The notes under the pieces were generated by a model. The model did not search any database. It was given only the letters and a program-made list of their open reading frames with translations, and was not told where the DNA came from. This document shows, piece after piece, positions 45,131-57,258 of a stretch of DNA of 64,000 bases. A program made the translations under genes and the position numbers. Within the stretch, counting starts at the first letter, position 1; every line of letters starts with the position of its first letter. Source of the stretch: Hygrocybe punicea (Eukaryota > Basidiomycota > Agaricomycetes > Agaricales > Hygrophoraceae); NCBI GenBank assembly GCA_963556145.1, contig OY744472.1:4216001-4280000 (forward strand). The letters run 5' to 3'.

Positions 45131-45450
45131 GACTGGACTTTGGACGAACTGAACATGGAAACCTAGAACGGGTGCAAGTACAAGTAGCCATAGCCAGTAC
45201 GAGGTAAACTTTCTTCGCCGACGTTATCAGCTACTACGGTGCACGTGACACCGACTTCGTTTACCTCAACGGAACGCCAAGACCTTGGCGTCTTGTTCAG
45301 ACCGATGAACTTCCCAGTGCGGGGCCGAAGAAGAGCGAAGATTTATCAAACAACGTTGGCAAAAGCTAAATGCACGTAAACCGTTCACCGGTGGCTTTCT
45401 GCGCCGAATCCACCAACGTATTATCTATTATTCGCCTGGGATAAATCATC
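45131..45450. promoter_or_regulatory. Shared divergent promoter region, GS-like gene B / DUF1275 gene 1
   Basis: 320 bp between start codons, with CACGTGACA near 45242 (an E-box-like CACGTG) and no obvious TATA box. Not similar to the promoter of GS-like gene A. Confidence 0.4.
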
Positions 45451-46572
45451 ATGTCCATCCGCAAGGACTTGGGGCCCTCGAACGAACGATACAGCCACGC
45501 CGAGTCCGTCGCCACCCTCAATGATGGCAACCTTGTCAATACAGAAAGTATTCCATGGCAGACGCCACCTCAAACATCCCCTGGTGGCGTGTGGTACTGG
45601 CTCAAAGCCAACGTTGACGCTGATCATTTGACGGCTCCGTTGGCCGCCTTTTCCTTCATGACTGGCTTCATGTACGGATCATGTGTGCCCAATTTTGCTG
45701 CATCCCGCTAATGAACCACGTACCCTTTTTTTTTTTTCTGCACAAAAAGGGATGCTATTTCTTTTATTGCTATTTTTGTGTGGTGTGGCTTTCAAACTGG
45801 CAACTTTGTCCAAGTACGTCGCGTTCCCCTCGTGGGCAAGAATCTTTTGATTGCTAATTTAATTCACAATAGTTGTCTATCGCTGTCTCTCGTCTCGTGT
45901 CTGGTGCACTATGGCACGGCGAGACACAGTTTCACCGCATTGATCAACAGGCGTTGACCTCACTCATTTCTTTCTCCGTTGGTGCCTCTCTGGGCCGCAT
46001 TGGTGACAAAATCGGTTCATCCACTCGACTATGGCTGGTCATGGGCACGTGTCTCCAAGCCCTCTTCACCATGGCGGCTTCCATCGCAATCTGGAAGAGT
46101 GGCCAACCAAGCGTCTCGACCGATGGCATTCTTGCCTGGACCAATATCTTTTCGTTCATTTGTATTGCATTCATGAGTGCAAGTCTAGGACTGCAGGGAA
46201 TAATGGCGAAGAGACTCAACACTCATTTTGGCACCACCGGTTAGTGTTTCTTGTGTTTTTTTCTTTATATATATATTTTTCTCTTCTCGTCCCTGGATTT
46301 CCTGTTTGCATAACTCTCATCAAACAAAACTTGCATTCATTCCAGTTGTCTTGACTACCATCTGGTGCGAACTTGTCTCGGAACACAAGCTTTTTGATCG
46401 ACGTTGGATCTCCTCGCGCGACCAGAAACTGCTGGCGGCGTTCTGCATATTCTTTGGAGCATTTGTAGGCCGTGCCTTGGTCGACCAGATCGGTGCTGCA
46501 GGTGCACTTGGTGTAGGTGCCTGCATCCGAGTTCTCGTCGCCTTCAGTTGGCTTTTTGTTCCGGGAAGATAA
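45451..46572 (+). CDS. DUF1275 (YoaK-like) integral membrane protein 1
   Basis: Four exons join in frame to 292 residues: 45451-45671, 45750-45813, 45873-46239 and 46346-46572, all introns GT-AG. After a ~50-residue polar N-terminus there are about six hydrophobic segments. Family-like motifs include APLAAFSFMTGFMDAISF, GFQTGNFVQ, ASLGLQGIMAKRL and a Gly/Ala-rich last pair (GAFVGRALVDQIGAAGALGVG). DUF1275 proteins are predicted transporters or membrane proteins of unknown substrate. The intron pattern is the same as in the paralogue at 55177-56289. Confidence 0.85.
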
Positions 46573-48114
46573 ATATCTGAGTATTGGTCGAAGAAAAAAA
46601 ATTACATACGGCCAGTTGCTCGTCTTTTTTGGAACAATACGTATAGGCGGTCCTCGTTACCACGTTTTGAGAAGTTCATAGGCAGTGTTGCAAAATATGA
46701 TCCGTTTCTTACGCTTGCGAGGTATTCGCTGGGAGAAAAAAGGAGTCGTCCGAGCTGATTGGAAGAGCGGATAATGGTTAATAATGAGTATAATCCATTG
46801 GGAAAATAATTGAAGACTGGCCGTTGTATGATCAATATGTTACTAAGAGTCAAAGCGTGTCGGGAGTGACGGAACTGGAGGTAGCTGGTAATAAATTACA
46901 CGGAAGAATGGACGCGGGCAGCTGGACTTTGTCTTGGCAACAGTTCGACTCGGAATTCTGTCTGGAACATTTCGATGAGCATCCGCTGGAGCCTGGGATC
47001 ATCTACAGAACGGAGACGCGACGCTGCAGAAAGAAAACGGATCGTTGAATACCCGAAAAAGATATCGCTCACCAAATTAGCTAAATTCCCTCCATGGGAT
47101 TTGCCCCCCAGTCTCAGATCTCAGAAGCACTTGCACGAGGGGTCCCTGCGTCGCAGGCCATTTCGGAGCATTTCTATTTGACGGCCTTTGAGTTATTGTG
47201 AAGTGCTGCATCAGAAGACTGCGAAAAAACGCGAAAAATGGGAATTATATTCTTGACTCGGCAGTTTTTATAGGGTGCACAACGCGGCATACCGTCAAGC
47301 ACTGGGACGTCTGTTCGACCAAGCCGACCTCGTGTGCGATGGCGAATCGGATGGACCATTAGTTGACTGGCTATGGGTACTGGCCATCAGCAAAAGTGCA
47401 ATAAGTTTACCTTGCCTTACCTGGCAAGGCAAGGCTGACAAGTATCACCTGGACGACCTACTTATGGAGCCGCCTTACATTGCAATCCCCGCACAAGATA
47501 TAAAGGTAAGTTTCCACCAACATGGCTATTTTGACCATATTAGCAGCTGAATACAAGGTTCAACGACATTTTTGGTGCCATCCCAGGACCACCGGGCAAG
47601 GCTGACAAGGTAAGCCTAGACCTGGTATTTTTATCTTACAAGGTTCCACCGTACAATGCAAGGGCAGGGATAGTGACGCCAGGTGTACCCGGCAGGGCAG
47701 AGGGTTTCAAGGCAATGTAACGAGCGTAAATCATTTCCATTCATTGCATTCATGAGATATTGCCACGAACATTCATTTCATTTGAAAACGATCTACAAGT
47801 AACGATAGCCACAAAAACGAGGGCAGCGGTGACAACTGAACAATACGAGAACCGAGAGGTGACATGGGTATTCTCAGACCAGTGGAAGAACGCGTCTGAA
47901 AGAGCAGTTAAGAACGAGGTTACGAGTCCACGAAAAGTGCAAGAGTCCATCGAGAAAGAGTCCATCTGTCAAGAGTGCAAGAGTCCGTCGAGAGTGCAAG
48001 AGTCCGTTGAGAGTGAGAGTCCATTGAGAGTGCGAGAGTTAGTGGACGTTGGAATTTTTGATCATCTGTGAATGATGTAGTCAACAACGGTATGGTGCAA
48101 ACGCCTGCTGGAGA
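46573..48114. other. Left flank of the Plavaka-type element; no supported gene
   Basis: Contains many short GGCAAGG/CCTTGCC words (47405-47710) that could be subterminal repeats of the element to the right, and a ~20 bp GAGAGTGCAAGAGTCC(G/A)T tandem repeat at about 47935-48040. A 103-codon plus frame (47760-48071) runs over that repeat (VQESVES-type units) and has no recognisable domain. Confidence 0.4.
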
Positions 48115-49872
48115 TTACCTTCTGTTTTTGCGGCTAGCCTTCTTCGCTTTCTTCGCTTTCTTGGCCGTAGCAGGGTTGTCCTCATCACTGTAATCAGCCT
48201 CAGGATCCAAGTACATCTCGTCCAATTCATCTGCGTTGAGTTCGGCAAGTTCTTGATCATCAAGCAGGAAATCGTCATCAGTCGGATGTAATGGAGCAGT
48301 ACCGTTACCATCGTCAGGGTTGTCGTGAGTATTGATAGTTGAATGTAACGCAGCACGTTCCTGTTCTGCCTGGCGAAGACGTCGTTGGGCAAAAATATCT
48401 GAAAGGTCATTTGACTCTGTGTTTGTAGTCGAGGATGAGCTTTGATGTTTTGTGCCGAAAACTTGACTGAATAGGAAAATCAATGATAAAACGGAGGAAC
48501 ATGAATGAGAATTTGCCTGTTCCACCATGCCAGAGTTTCCAAACACCAATTGTCCTCAGGATCATCCTCGAAAAGAGCCACAATAATATTAAAGAAATCT
48601 TCTTTATCAAATAAGCCGTCCTCGAGACGCCAATCATCCTCTGCAGAAAGGAACCAACGAGCCTACTGACAGATAAACAAAGCTATTTGCAATGATGAAT
48701 GAAACGTACATGCAGAGCAGCATACGCAATCGTTCTCGGTGTAACAGCTTCGAGGCCATTGAGCTTGGCCTGACCGGCTTTGGTACGTCCTGTGCCAGGT
48801 GCATCTCTTACGGCAGATGATGGCGATGTAAAGATATGTCGCCATGTCTACCAAAGCAAAACGGGTATACAAAAACGAAAAACAGATGACGATAACCACG
48901 TACACGGACAAGCAGGGCACCACGGCAGAGGCCCTTGTCCATTTCAGCAGGATAATAGATGCCGTTTTCATATAGAAACAGGGGAAAGTTGCTTGCGGTT
49001 ACAGTCTTTCGCCCATCACTTAGTTTCTGTAGGAATCTGGAGGAAAACGACAATTAGCTGGTTCAGGTGGGATCTAGGTGGCATACGTTGCAGGATCAGC
49101 ATCAAAGTCGGTTATATACTTGACTGGACACAATAAACGGCCTAGGGTCTGGTGGTTGAAGCCTCGTATGCCGGTTTTGCCACTTTTTGCGGGGATTGGA
49201 GGCTGGAGCACCTTCCCAAGACTGTCCAGTGCAACATAAGCGAGACCGTCTTCTCGTAAACTCCCACAGTCATCAGATCGTGCGTTTCCAAGGGCCTGGG
49301 TCATCTGTTTGCCAAGTTAGCATTCCGCTCAGTAACAAAGGTGCATATATGCACTATATAAAATCACTCACAATCTTTGCAAGCTCTTCGAGCTTCTCGG
49401 GGTACTTTTTGAACTTGCGCAGCATACTAGTAAACCCTGGAATTGACTTCGCAATGATGTTGTATACATGTATGTATTGCTGACGGCGTTTGGGACTGAG
49501 ACTGAAGATTTTTTAATAATAATGGAATCAGAAAGTAAATGGGGTTTACGTGATCTCCTCATGTTCTTCATTCTCACTAACTGGGTCTGGATTGTCGGAT
49601 TGGATGCCTAATTCGAAAACTGAGTAAAAGTAGAGGAATGGATCATAACTCCGGCTGAGCCAGCGAGCAAGTTTGATGTACGGGTCAAGTTGATTGGATC
49701 TAAAAGCTTGTTAGATTCTTCTTGCTGTCTAAGAAGCTCAGAGCGCGCACTTAGCTTTCTTCCTGTTCTTGGAATCTAATGCTTGAAATAATGAACGCTT
49801 GCGTTTTTGTGGTGGAGACCTCGATTCCATGGTTTGCTGGCCTTCAGAATCCGAGTTTTGAGTACGGACCAT
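48115..49872 (-). CDS. DUF6698-like protein encoded beside the Plavaka transposase
   Basis: Eight exons join in frame to 462 residues: 49872-49751, 49699-49550, 49501-49372, 49304-49087, 49036-48904, 48847-48710, 48662-48517 and 48466-48115 (start at 49968 would add 32 residues). The N-terminus is basic (PPQKRKRS, NRKKAK). Then come DPYIKLARWLSRSYDPFLYF, GIRGFNHQTLGRLLCP, GLCRGALLVRTWRHIFTSPS and a WWNSQVFG motif. The C-terminus is acidic and ends in a lysine-rich KKAKKAKKASRKNRR stretch. The pattern resembles DUF6698 proteins, an Agaricomycete family of unknown function. Intron 7 is best read with a GC donor (GCAAAT). It is divergently transcribed from the transposase, 176 bp apart, and has no inactivating change, so it is likely a second element-encoded protein. 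Confidence 0.7.
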
Positions 49873-50048
49873 AGTCAGGCAAGGTGTGGTAAGGAAATGA
49901 GGAATGAGGTTATGTGATATCTTGCAATTGAACTCTGACGCGTCGAAGTCATCTGAGTCATGTGACATGAAGATATCGGGCTGGTCACCGTCAACATTCC
50001 CCAAGCAAGGGAATGGCTTATAGAAATTGGCTTGTACTCCTTTTTTTC
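49873..50048. promoter_or_regulatory. Bidirectional promoter of the Plavaka element
   Basis: 176 bp between the start codons of the two divergent element genes. If the upstream ATG at 49968 is used for the minus gene, only 80 bp remain. A pyrimidine run (CTCCTTTTTTTC) sits just before the transposase ATG. Confidence 0.45.
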
Positions 50049-53000
50049 ATGGCTTTGATATGCTCTTCATGTAAACAGCAATTCAAGAACAACCAGGGAC
50101 TCACCAAGCACCGGAACACATGTGCAAAAGCTCGTCCAAAGATCACACAGCTTCTCCAGGAACAAGAAGACCGGCTTGAGCATAGACGTGCAGCCAAAAT
50201 AGCACGCAGACAGGCAGATGATGTTGCACGAGAGTCTCAGGCTTTGGCTGGAAGGAACCATGAGGTAAGACATGCTCCTTGCGAATTCAAGTTGCTTGAT
50301 GTATTGCGACATCATAGATCATCGATGAAGCACCACTTCCCGAGGTTGATGTAGATGTTCATATGGAATTTCAAATCCCAGCGACCTCATCTGGCCGTCG
50401 CCGCAGGTTTCCTAGACGTTTCAAAGATCACCTTCCATATTCATCGGTACAGTTGCCCCACATGCCTGCACCAATTCCACGCCCTCTCCCAGAACCAGTT
50501 CAAGCACCACAGCCTCGCGAACCATCCCCAGAACAACCATTTGCACCAACTTTCATTGAAACAGAACGAAACGAATTTGGACTTTATAGAGCGTATCCGA
50601 ACATGCCGTCTTCGGAGCCAGATGTGGACATCTCATTAGACGTTCTCTGTGATAGTCCTGGGTTGGCTACAGCTGGGCACACAGATCATAACTGGTGGTC
50701 AGGATTAGGGTCATCATTCTCGGGTGCAATTGACAATATCTTCACACCCTTCCAAAATGCGACGACATTTCGGCTCATGGACTGGTTTTATGGTGGAACT
50801 AGTTCCAAATCCATTGCAGATTTAGACTCTTTGGTCAACAATGTTATCCTTGCTGAGGATTTTAACACCAGCCACCTTGCCGACTTCAGTGCAAAACGGG
50901 AGTTGGACAGGCTTGACGTGTACGCAGATCATCCGGACTTGTCAATCAAAGATGGCTGGAATGAGACGTCGGTGTTTTTACGGTTACCAGCTACTCACGT
51001 CAAAAATCGCTCAGAAGACACCGCACCTCAATTCGAGGTCAAGGGCGTATTTTATCGCCGCTTACTTGAAGTCATCAAGGCCGCTTTTCAAGACACGACG
51101 GCAAAAGCATTCCACTATACACCATTCCGACTCTTTTGGCAACCTGACCATAAGCCTCCCCAGCGTGTCATCAGCGAGCTGTACAACTCTGATGCCTTCT
51201 TAGACGAACATGTCAAAATAATGGCCAAAAATCAGAAGTCGGGCTGTACTTTAGAGACAACCATTGCCGCTATCATGGTCTGGTCCGATGCGACACATTT
51301 GGCCAGCTTTGGAACCGCATCCCTGTGGCCAATCTATGCATTTTTTGGCAATCAATCCAAGTACACACGAGGTAAACCGACATCATTTGCGGCCCACCAC
51401 CTGGCATATATCCCTTCAGTATGTCCGTCTCATCCATATACCAAACTTGACCTGATGTATATAAAACAGCTCCCCGATACAATACAAGATGTCTATCAAT
51501 CTATATTTGGTCAAAGTGCGACTGCAGCGGTCCTTACTTTCCTGAAACGAGAACTCATGCACAAAATCTGGGCCCTTCTACTCGACCCCACTTTCATGCA
51601 TGCGTATGTGCATGGAATCATTATCAAATGTGCCGATGGTATACTACGCCGTGTGTTTCCTCGATTTTTCACCTATTCTGCTGACTACCCTGAAAAGTAA
51701 GTTCCCCACGGGATAATCGCAGGTACTGGTCCTTATTAACAAGTCTGGCATTAGAGTGCTTCTCACATCAATCAAATCACTCGGGAAATGTCCATGCCCA
51801 CGTTGTCTTATTCAAAAGGATCAAATCGATGCTTTAGGTACAACAGCAGATAGGCAACGGCGTAATAAAACACGCAAAGATGACGCACATAGATGGAACA
51901 ACATTAGGATGGTTCGTACATGGATTTTTGAAAAGGGGTACTCTCTTGTTGGAAAGGCTGTTGAGCGGGTACTTGGAATGACATCGTCTGTTCCTGTCCT
52001 GGTGAGATAACATATTTTGGTTATAATTCAACATACTGACGAGAGCCTTATTCAGAATGCTTTTTCTGCGGCTTTCTCAGGACTTGATTTCAACTTCTAC
52101 ACAATGTTCGTACCCGACTTACTTCATGAATTTGAGCTGGGCGTTTGGAAAGCAGTTTTCACACACCTTATCCGGCTTCTTTATGCATCTGGAAATGATG
52201 CAATTCAGAATTTAAATCAACGGTATTTATTCTTTTCTTAAACGATGAGGATTCATATGCAACTAATGTTCCAACATGGCAAAAGGTTCCGGCAAGTACC
52301 CACATTTGGACGAACAACAATACGTCGCTTTAGTAAGAATGCATCTGCCATGAAGAAGCTGGCTGGTCGGGATTTTGAAGACTTGCTGCAGGTGTGGTTC
52401 CGTCGCCATTATGAGATTATCCATTAATATGTACTTCCACAGTGCTCAATACCAGTTTTTGAGGGATTGCTGCCTTCACCTCACAATGAAATCGTTCTAG
52501 ATTTGCTGTTCGTCCTTGCAACGTGGCATGCACATGCCAAGCTTCGCTTGCATACTGAGAAGACCCTTGCATTATTTGATGCAACCACAACAGAACTCGG
52601 CCGGATTCTACGTGAATTTGTCAGCAAAACCTGCGCAGCATTCAACACGCGTGAGCTTCCACGAGAGGAGGCTGCACGAGGACGGCGTAATGCAGCAATG
52701 AGAGGGAAAGGATCATCGAAGGGAAAGGGAAAGGGAAAGGGAAAGGGAAAGGGAAAGGAAAAGGAAAATGCACGAAGCGAACCAAAGGCCAAGACTTTCA
52801 ACCTTTTTACGTACAAGTTGCATGCACTTGGTGACTATCTCATGGCAATCTGGTGTTATGGGACGACGGACAACTACAATACGCAAGTGGTATGTTCTGA
52901 ATCAAATTATATGATCTCGCTGATCCCAGCTCAAGGGAGAGCTTGAACATCGACGAGTTAAACGTTTCTATGCACGTACCAACAAAGTTCAGTTCGAATG

Positions 53001-54377
53001 GCAGATCACCAAGCACCAGCGTCGTGAGCGAATCTTACGGAAAATTCGCATCCGAAGCCAAGCAGCTGCAAGGGCAAAACTTGGAGCTGATGGTCTCTCA
53101 ACCTCATCAAGCAAGAAACAGCGGCGCAACGCTGCTGTGCCATTCGAGGAGTCAGATCCACTGCCATATACAATGCCTACGGCCCACTACCATGTATCGG
53201 AGGCTATACGCCATGCTGAAAACATCACCGGCTGGCTCACAGCAAATCAAGGCGATCCAGCAACAACAGTGTGTAGATTGTCTCGTTGATATAATTGATT
53301 TTAATATGCCACTATAGGAGTTTCTGCCCCGACTCAAGGACCATATCCTGAGCCGCCTCTCAGGTACTAGTTTTGACGGTGATGAGCAGACATTTTCAGA
53401 CGATGAACGGGCCTCGGTGATCTTCGTCAACAACCGGTTATATCGACATAAGGTTCTCCGAATTAATTACACCACCTATGATTTGCGGCGCTCTCAAGAT
53501 TCTCTTAATCCTCGCACTCATTCCGATGTAATGGTTTTGTCACACGAAGACCCAGATGATGACAATGATCCTCATCCCTATTGGTATGCTCGGATCATTG
53601 GTATCTTTCATGCCCAGGTGCGCCATGTTGGCCCAAATTCAAGATCACCAGAGACGCAGAAAATGGATTTTCTGTGGGTAAGGTGGTTTGGCCGAGACCT
53701 CACTCATCCGACAGGTTTTGAGGCAAGGCGGCTTCATCGCTTGGGATTTCTACCATCAAACACTATCGATGCATTTGGATTCCTGGATCCAAATGAGGTC
53801 GTTCGAGGTGTACACCTCATACCTGCATTTGCATATGGCCATACATCCGATCTCCTTGGGCCATCCATTGCTCGCCAGCCCAGCGAGAACGACGAGGATT
53901 GGGTGTATTACTATGTTTCTATGTATGTGACTGACTTCCGACCCATCATCATGCTCACATGCCATATAAAGGTTTGTTGACCGCGACATGTTCATGCGGT
54001 ACCTTGGCAGCGGCATTGGCCATAAATCAACATGGCCCTCATCAGACAGACAACAATCACAAGACCATGACGACGATCAGGTGCATGAAGACAACTTGGG
54101 AAATGACGACGAACCTGAGGATGGCCAAGCTTTTAATGACGCTGTCGAAGGGGGGGTAATTGAACTTGGAGACGATGATGAAGAAAACTACAATGAAGAT
54201 TTAGATCAAGGTGATTCTGATGAAGAACACGACTATGGATATGTCAATGATGTAGACGTGGACAACGATGATGACGAAAATGGGGAAACAGACGAGGATG
54301 AGGACTTGGGACCAGAGGACGGTGAGGATAACTGGGAGGCCGATGAGTGGGAGGTTGAAGGGTATGCGCCGATGTAA
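50049..54377 (+). CDS. Plavaka-type (CACTA-like) transposase, apparently intact
   Basis: Nine exons join in frame to 1301 residues: 50049-50264, 50318-51696, 51755-52001, 52056-52222, 52286-52391, 52443-52889, 52936-53268, 53318-53922 and 53972-54377. The N-terminus is a C2H2-type finger (CSSCKQQF...LTKHRNTC). The core has segments typical of Plavaka transposases: a GKPTSFAAHHLAYIPSVC-like stretch, IWALLLDPTFMHAY, then KCPCPRCLIQK and FVPDLLHEFELGVWK. A lysine/glycine run (GKGKGK, 52725-52760) lies in exon 6, GELEHRRVKRFYARTNK in exon 7, and a very acidic C-terminus at the end. No stop or frameshift was found. The exon 6/7 junction has two possible readings. Presumably mobilises the element spanning about 47.3-54.8 kb, whose termini I could not locate. 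Confidence 0.85.
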
Positions 54378-55176
54378 CGTTCTCGTGATATGCTGTTCCC
54401 CCTTCTGCAATAGTGATTTCTCTTATGTACCAAAGATGCCCGTCAATCCCATTCCATGTATTGTACTATGAACATGTTTATACATGGGAAACTTCCACTA
54501 TGTCGTCGCCTACTTTGCAAACTTGTGCCCAACATGGCCGGGACCTTACCCTGAGTTGACCATCTTACAACCCACCTTGCAAACTCTCGGCAAAGATCCT
54601 GGATCCCTCCCAATCTCCACCCAGATCGCCATAGAATACCATGTTACGCCCAAGATGTTCACTGCCATCCCCGACCTTGAGAGGTGTGACCAACACGGCC
54701 GGAGATTACCGGTCCGACCTGCCAAGGTCTAGATATTGCACTTTTGCTGATGTGATTCGTCGGTAAATGGTAAGTAAAACTCCAAGTATTTCCAACTATC
54801 CCCTCGAGGCCAGGGCCTCCAGCTACAGTGTGGTTTCACGAGATACATCTCCGGGATCTTTCGTTATTTCGTGCACACCGGTTTGCGCTCGGCTCGGAAG
54901 GCCAAGATTGGTATCACGGCCACCTTTTTTCATACATGCCATATACACTAGGACTGCCGCACCCCCCCCAAGCCGATTGAGGGTTCATCCGTACACGTCG
55001 TAGACCTCGTAATGAAGCAGTGCCAAGCCATCGAAGTCCGAAAGATAAAAAGGTCATTTCCAACAGTTCTGCTACTCCACGTTCACCCCCATCTAGTACC
55101 TTGTCGCATTCCAGCCTCTCAGACCGTCTTCTGCCATCGCCCGTTCTGCACTGCCTCGGACAGAATAAATCAACAA
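54378..55176. other. Right flank of the Plavaka-type element and promoter of DUF1275 gene 2
   Basis: Roughly 800 bp. 54484-54732 is open on the plus strand with a Pro/Leu/Thr composition but no domain. The element's right terminus should lie here. From about 55020 the sequence is likely the promoter and 5' UTR of the gene that follows. Confidence 0.35.
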
Positions 55177-56289
55177 ATGTCTATGGAAGAGTCTGGTAGC
55201 TCAACTCTCAAAGAACACAGCGAAATCGACGTAGAACGGGCTCTGTCACATATATCATGTCGGAGCCTTTGGTCTCACCTCATCGCCGAGGTTGACCCAG
55301 ATAAAGCAACAGCTCCATTAGCCGTGTTTTCTTTTATGACTGGTTTCATGTGCGTTGAACACCTACAGCAATCACCCGATTTTATCTATTCACCTGTCCA
55401 AATCCTCTTTCGTTTGTTCCCCCATTGATTCAAGTGACTCCATCTCGTTCACAGCTATCTTCGTCTGGTGTGGGTTTCAAACAGGTAACTTTGTTCAGGT
55501 AATAGCATCATTCCTCCGTTACATATGTCATTCAAGTGATCTGATGCTGCACCGCCGTTACGAACACTTAGTTGTCCCTCGCAATCGCACGTCTCTTCGC
55601 AGGTGCACCCGGTTTTCGAGATACCTCATTTCATCTTCCGGATCAACAAGCCCTGACATCACTCATCACTTTTAACTTGGGTGCATCTCTTGGACGATTT
55701 GGAGACAGACTCGGAGCGTTAACTCGGCTATGGCTGGTACTCGGTACCATGGTACAAGCTCTGTTCACCATGGCGGCTGCCATTGCCATCTGGAAGAGCG
55801 GCCAAGCTAGCATCGCCTCCTCTCGCGATGAGCCCGCTTGGACCAATTTCTTATCGTTTGTTTGTGTCGCATTCGCGAGCGCAAGCCTGGGCTTGCAGGG
55901 CGTAATGGGCAAGAGACTCAACACACCATTTGGTACCACGCGTGCGTCTTGCATGTTTCCCCCTCCCCCCCTCCCCATCGTCTTATGAATCTCATTCATG
56001 TCCGTCTGTTGTTTGTGTATGATGTGCGGGCCTGGCTCCGATTCCAGTCGTGCTAACCACTATCTGGTGCGAACTCGTGGCCGACCCCAGGCTTTTCAGC
56101 CGCCGTTGGGTCAGGTGCCGTGATCACAAGCTCATCGGAGCCTTCTTCATATTCCTCGGCGGCTTCGTTGGCCGTATGCTTGTAGACCAGATCGGAGCAG
56201 CTGGCGCGCTTGGCGTCGGCGCAGGCATCCGGTTTCTCGTTGGGTTGGGTTGGATATTCGTTCCCGGGAAGCCAATAATAAAAAATTAG
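55177..56289 (+). CDS. DUF1275 (YoaK-like) integral membrane protein 2
   Basis: Four exons join in frame to 282 residues: 55177-55349, 55435-55498, 55572-55941 and 56048-56289, GT-AG introns at the same positions and phases as in the gene at 45451. It starts MSMEES, aligning with MSIRKD of the paralogue; an upstream in-frame ATG at 55012 would add 55 residues with no counterpart. Shared motifs include APLAVFSFMTGF, FVWCGFQTGNFVQ, ASLGLQGVMGKRLNTPFG and QIGAAGALGVGAGIRFLV. A transporter-like role is inferred only from family and topology. Confidence 0.85.
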
Positions 56290-57258
56290 AAATTAGAGTC
56301 TAGGGTTGCTGTGTTATAACCGTTTGTTGATACGAACGACTCGGATGCGGGCAGACCACGATGCATGTTACTGCCTCGCGTAAACCAAAATCACAGAAAT
56401 GAATACCAAATTGTGGATATCTGAGCGCTCAAACGATGGGCAATACTTCGGTGCTCGTTATTCGGGCCCAGTGAAAATTTTGCGCCGCAATCCCAGTTCC
56501 GAGATCTCGACAACACGTTCCGAGTCGGGACTTCCCAGCGAATTTATGTAAAAACGGAACCTCATCGTATATTTGAACTTGGAACCCACCAATACGTACA
56601 GCCTGCCCATCATGGGTGCTCGTGGTCGCGCGTCCACGAACACTACTGTTGCACCACGTCAAGAACTGTGTTCTCACCGTCCCGCTGTCCCACAACGCAC
56701 TCGGCCCAACGGAAGCTCTCCAGTTTTTCGCTCATAATCGACAGAATCCGAGCCATCCTTGCAATAGAGGAGCCTCAGGCACACCTTCAACTTCGTGAGG
56801 CATTGTGGCATTGTAGCATTGGCGCTGGATTCGGGGTTCGGGAATAAGCAGCCGATACTTCGTTCTGGTCAAGACCGGGGCAGACTGGCTTCAAGATTGA
56901 ACTGAAAATCTTGGTGGACTGTGACGCGGACAGTATGCAGGGCCTTGACGCAGATTTTATGGGAATCTGATAATTTGACTGGGGCAACTTGGATGGCCAC
57001 GAGGCAGCCTCATACACGAGCTGTGTCGGGCGCTGAACACCTTCGGGAACGTTCCTTGAACCCTTTCGCTACCAAAAGCAAGCCATTTCGATGCGTTCGC
57101 CATGTCTCGCATGACACAGTACGTCGTCAGTGTCCCAAATATCGGATATATTGATTCTTAGGCAAAGGCAATTATGCAGGCGTAATTCTTTACTTATAAC
57201 TGGTGAGATATATTGCATAGGCGTTGTTGCTTGTCTTCTCACTCGGTTCAACGAATAG
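56290..57258. other. Intergenic region, no supported gene
   Basis: Nearly 1 kb of mixed composition. A minus-strand frame (56695-56429) and a plus frame near 56921-57154 are open but show no domain or splice continuity. It should contain the 5' end of the receptor gene below, whose first exon I could not place. Confidence 0.4.

Noticed and set aside
46834..47550. Small plus-strand ORFs (46834-47048, 47275-47550) as genes
   Set aside because: No domain, no splice continuity, and the repeated GGCAAGG words suggest transposon flank.
47760..48071. A 103-residue host gene
   Set aside because: Half of it is a DNA tandem repeat and it lies in the presumed terminal region of the Plavaka-type element; no domain or conservation visible.
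52481..52816. Minus-strand Phe/Pro-rich ORF opposite the transposase
   Set aside because: It is the complement of the lysine/glycine repeat in exon 6.
55012..55176. An upstream in-frame ATG as the start of DUF1275 gene 2
   Set aside because: The extra 55 residues have no counterpart in the paralogue and lack a clear domain; the ATG at 55177 aligns with the paralogue start.
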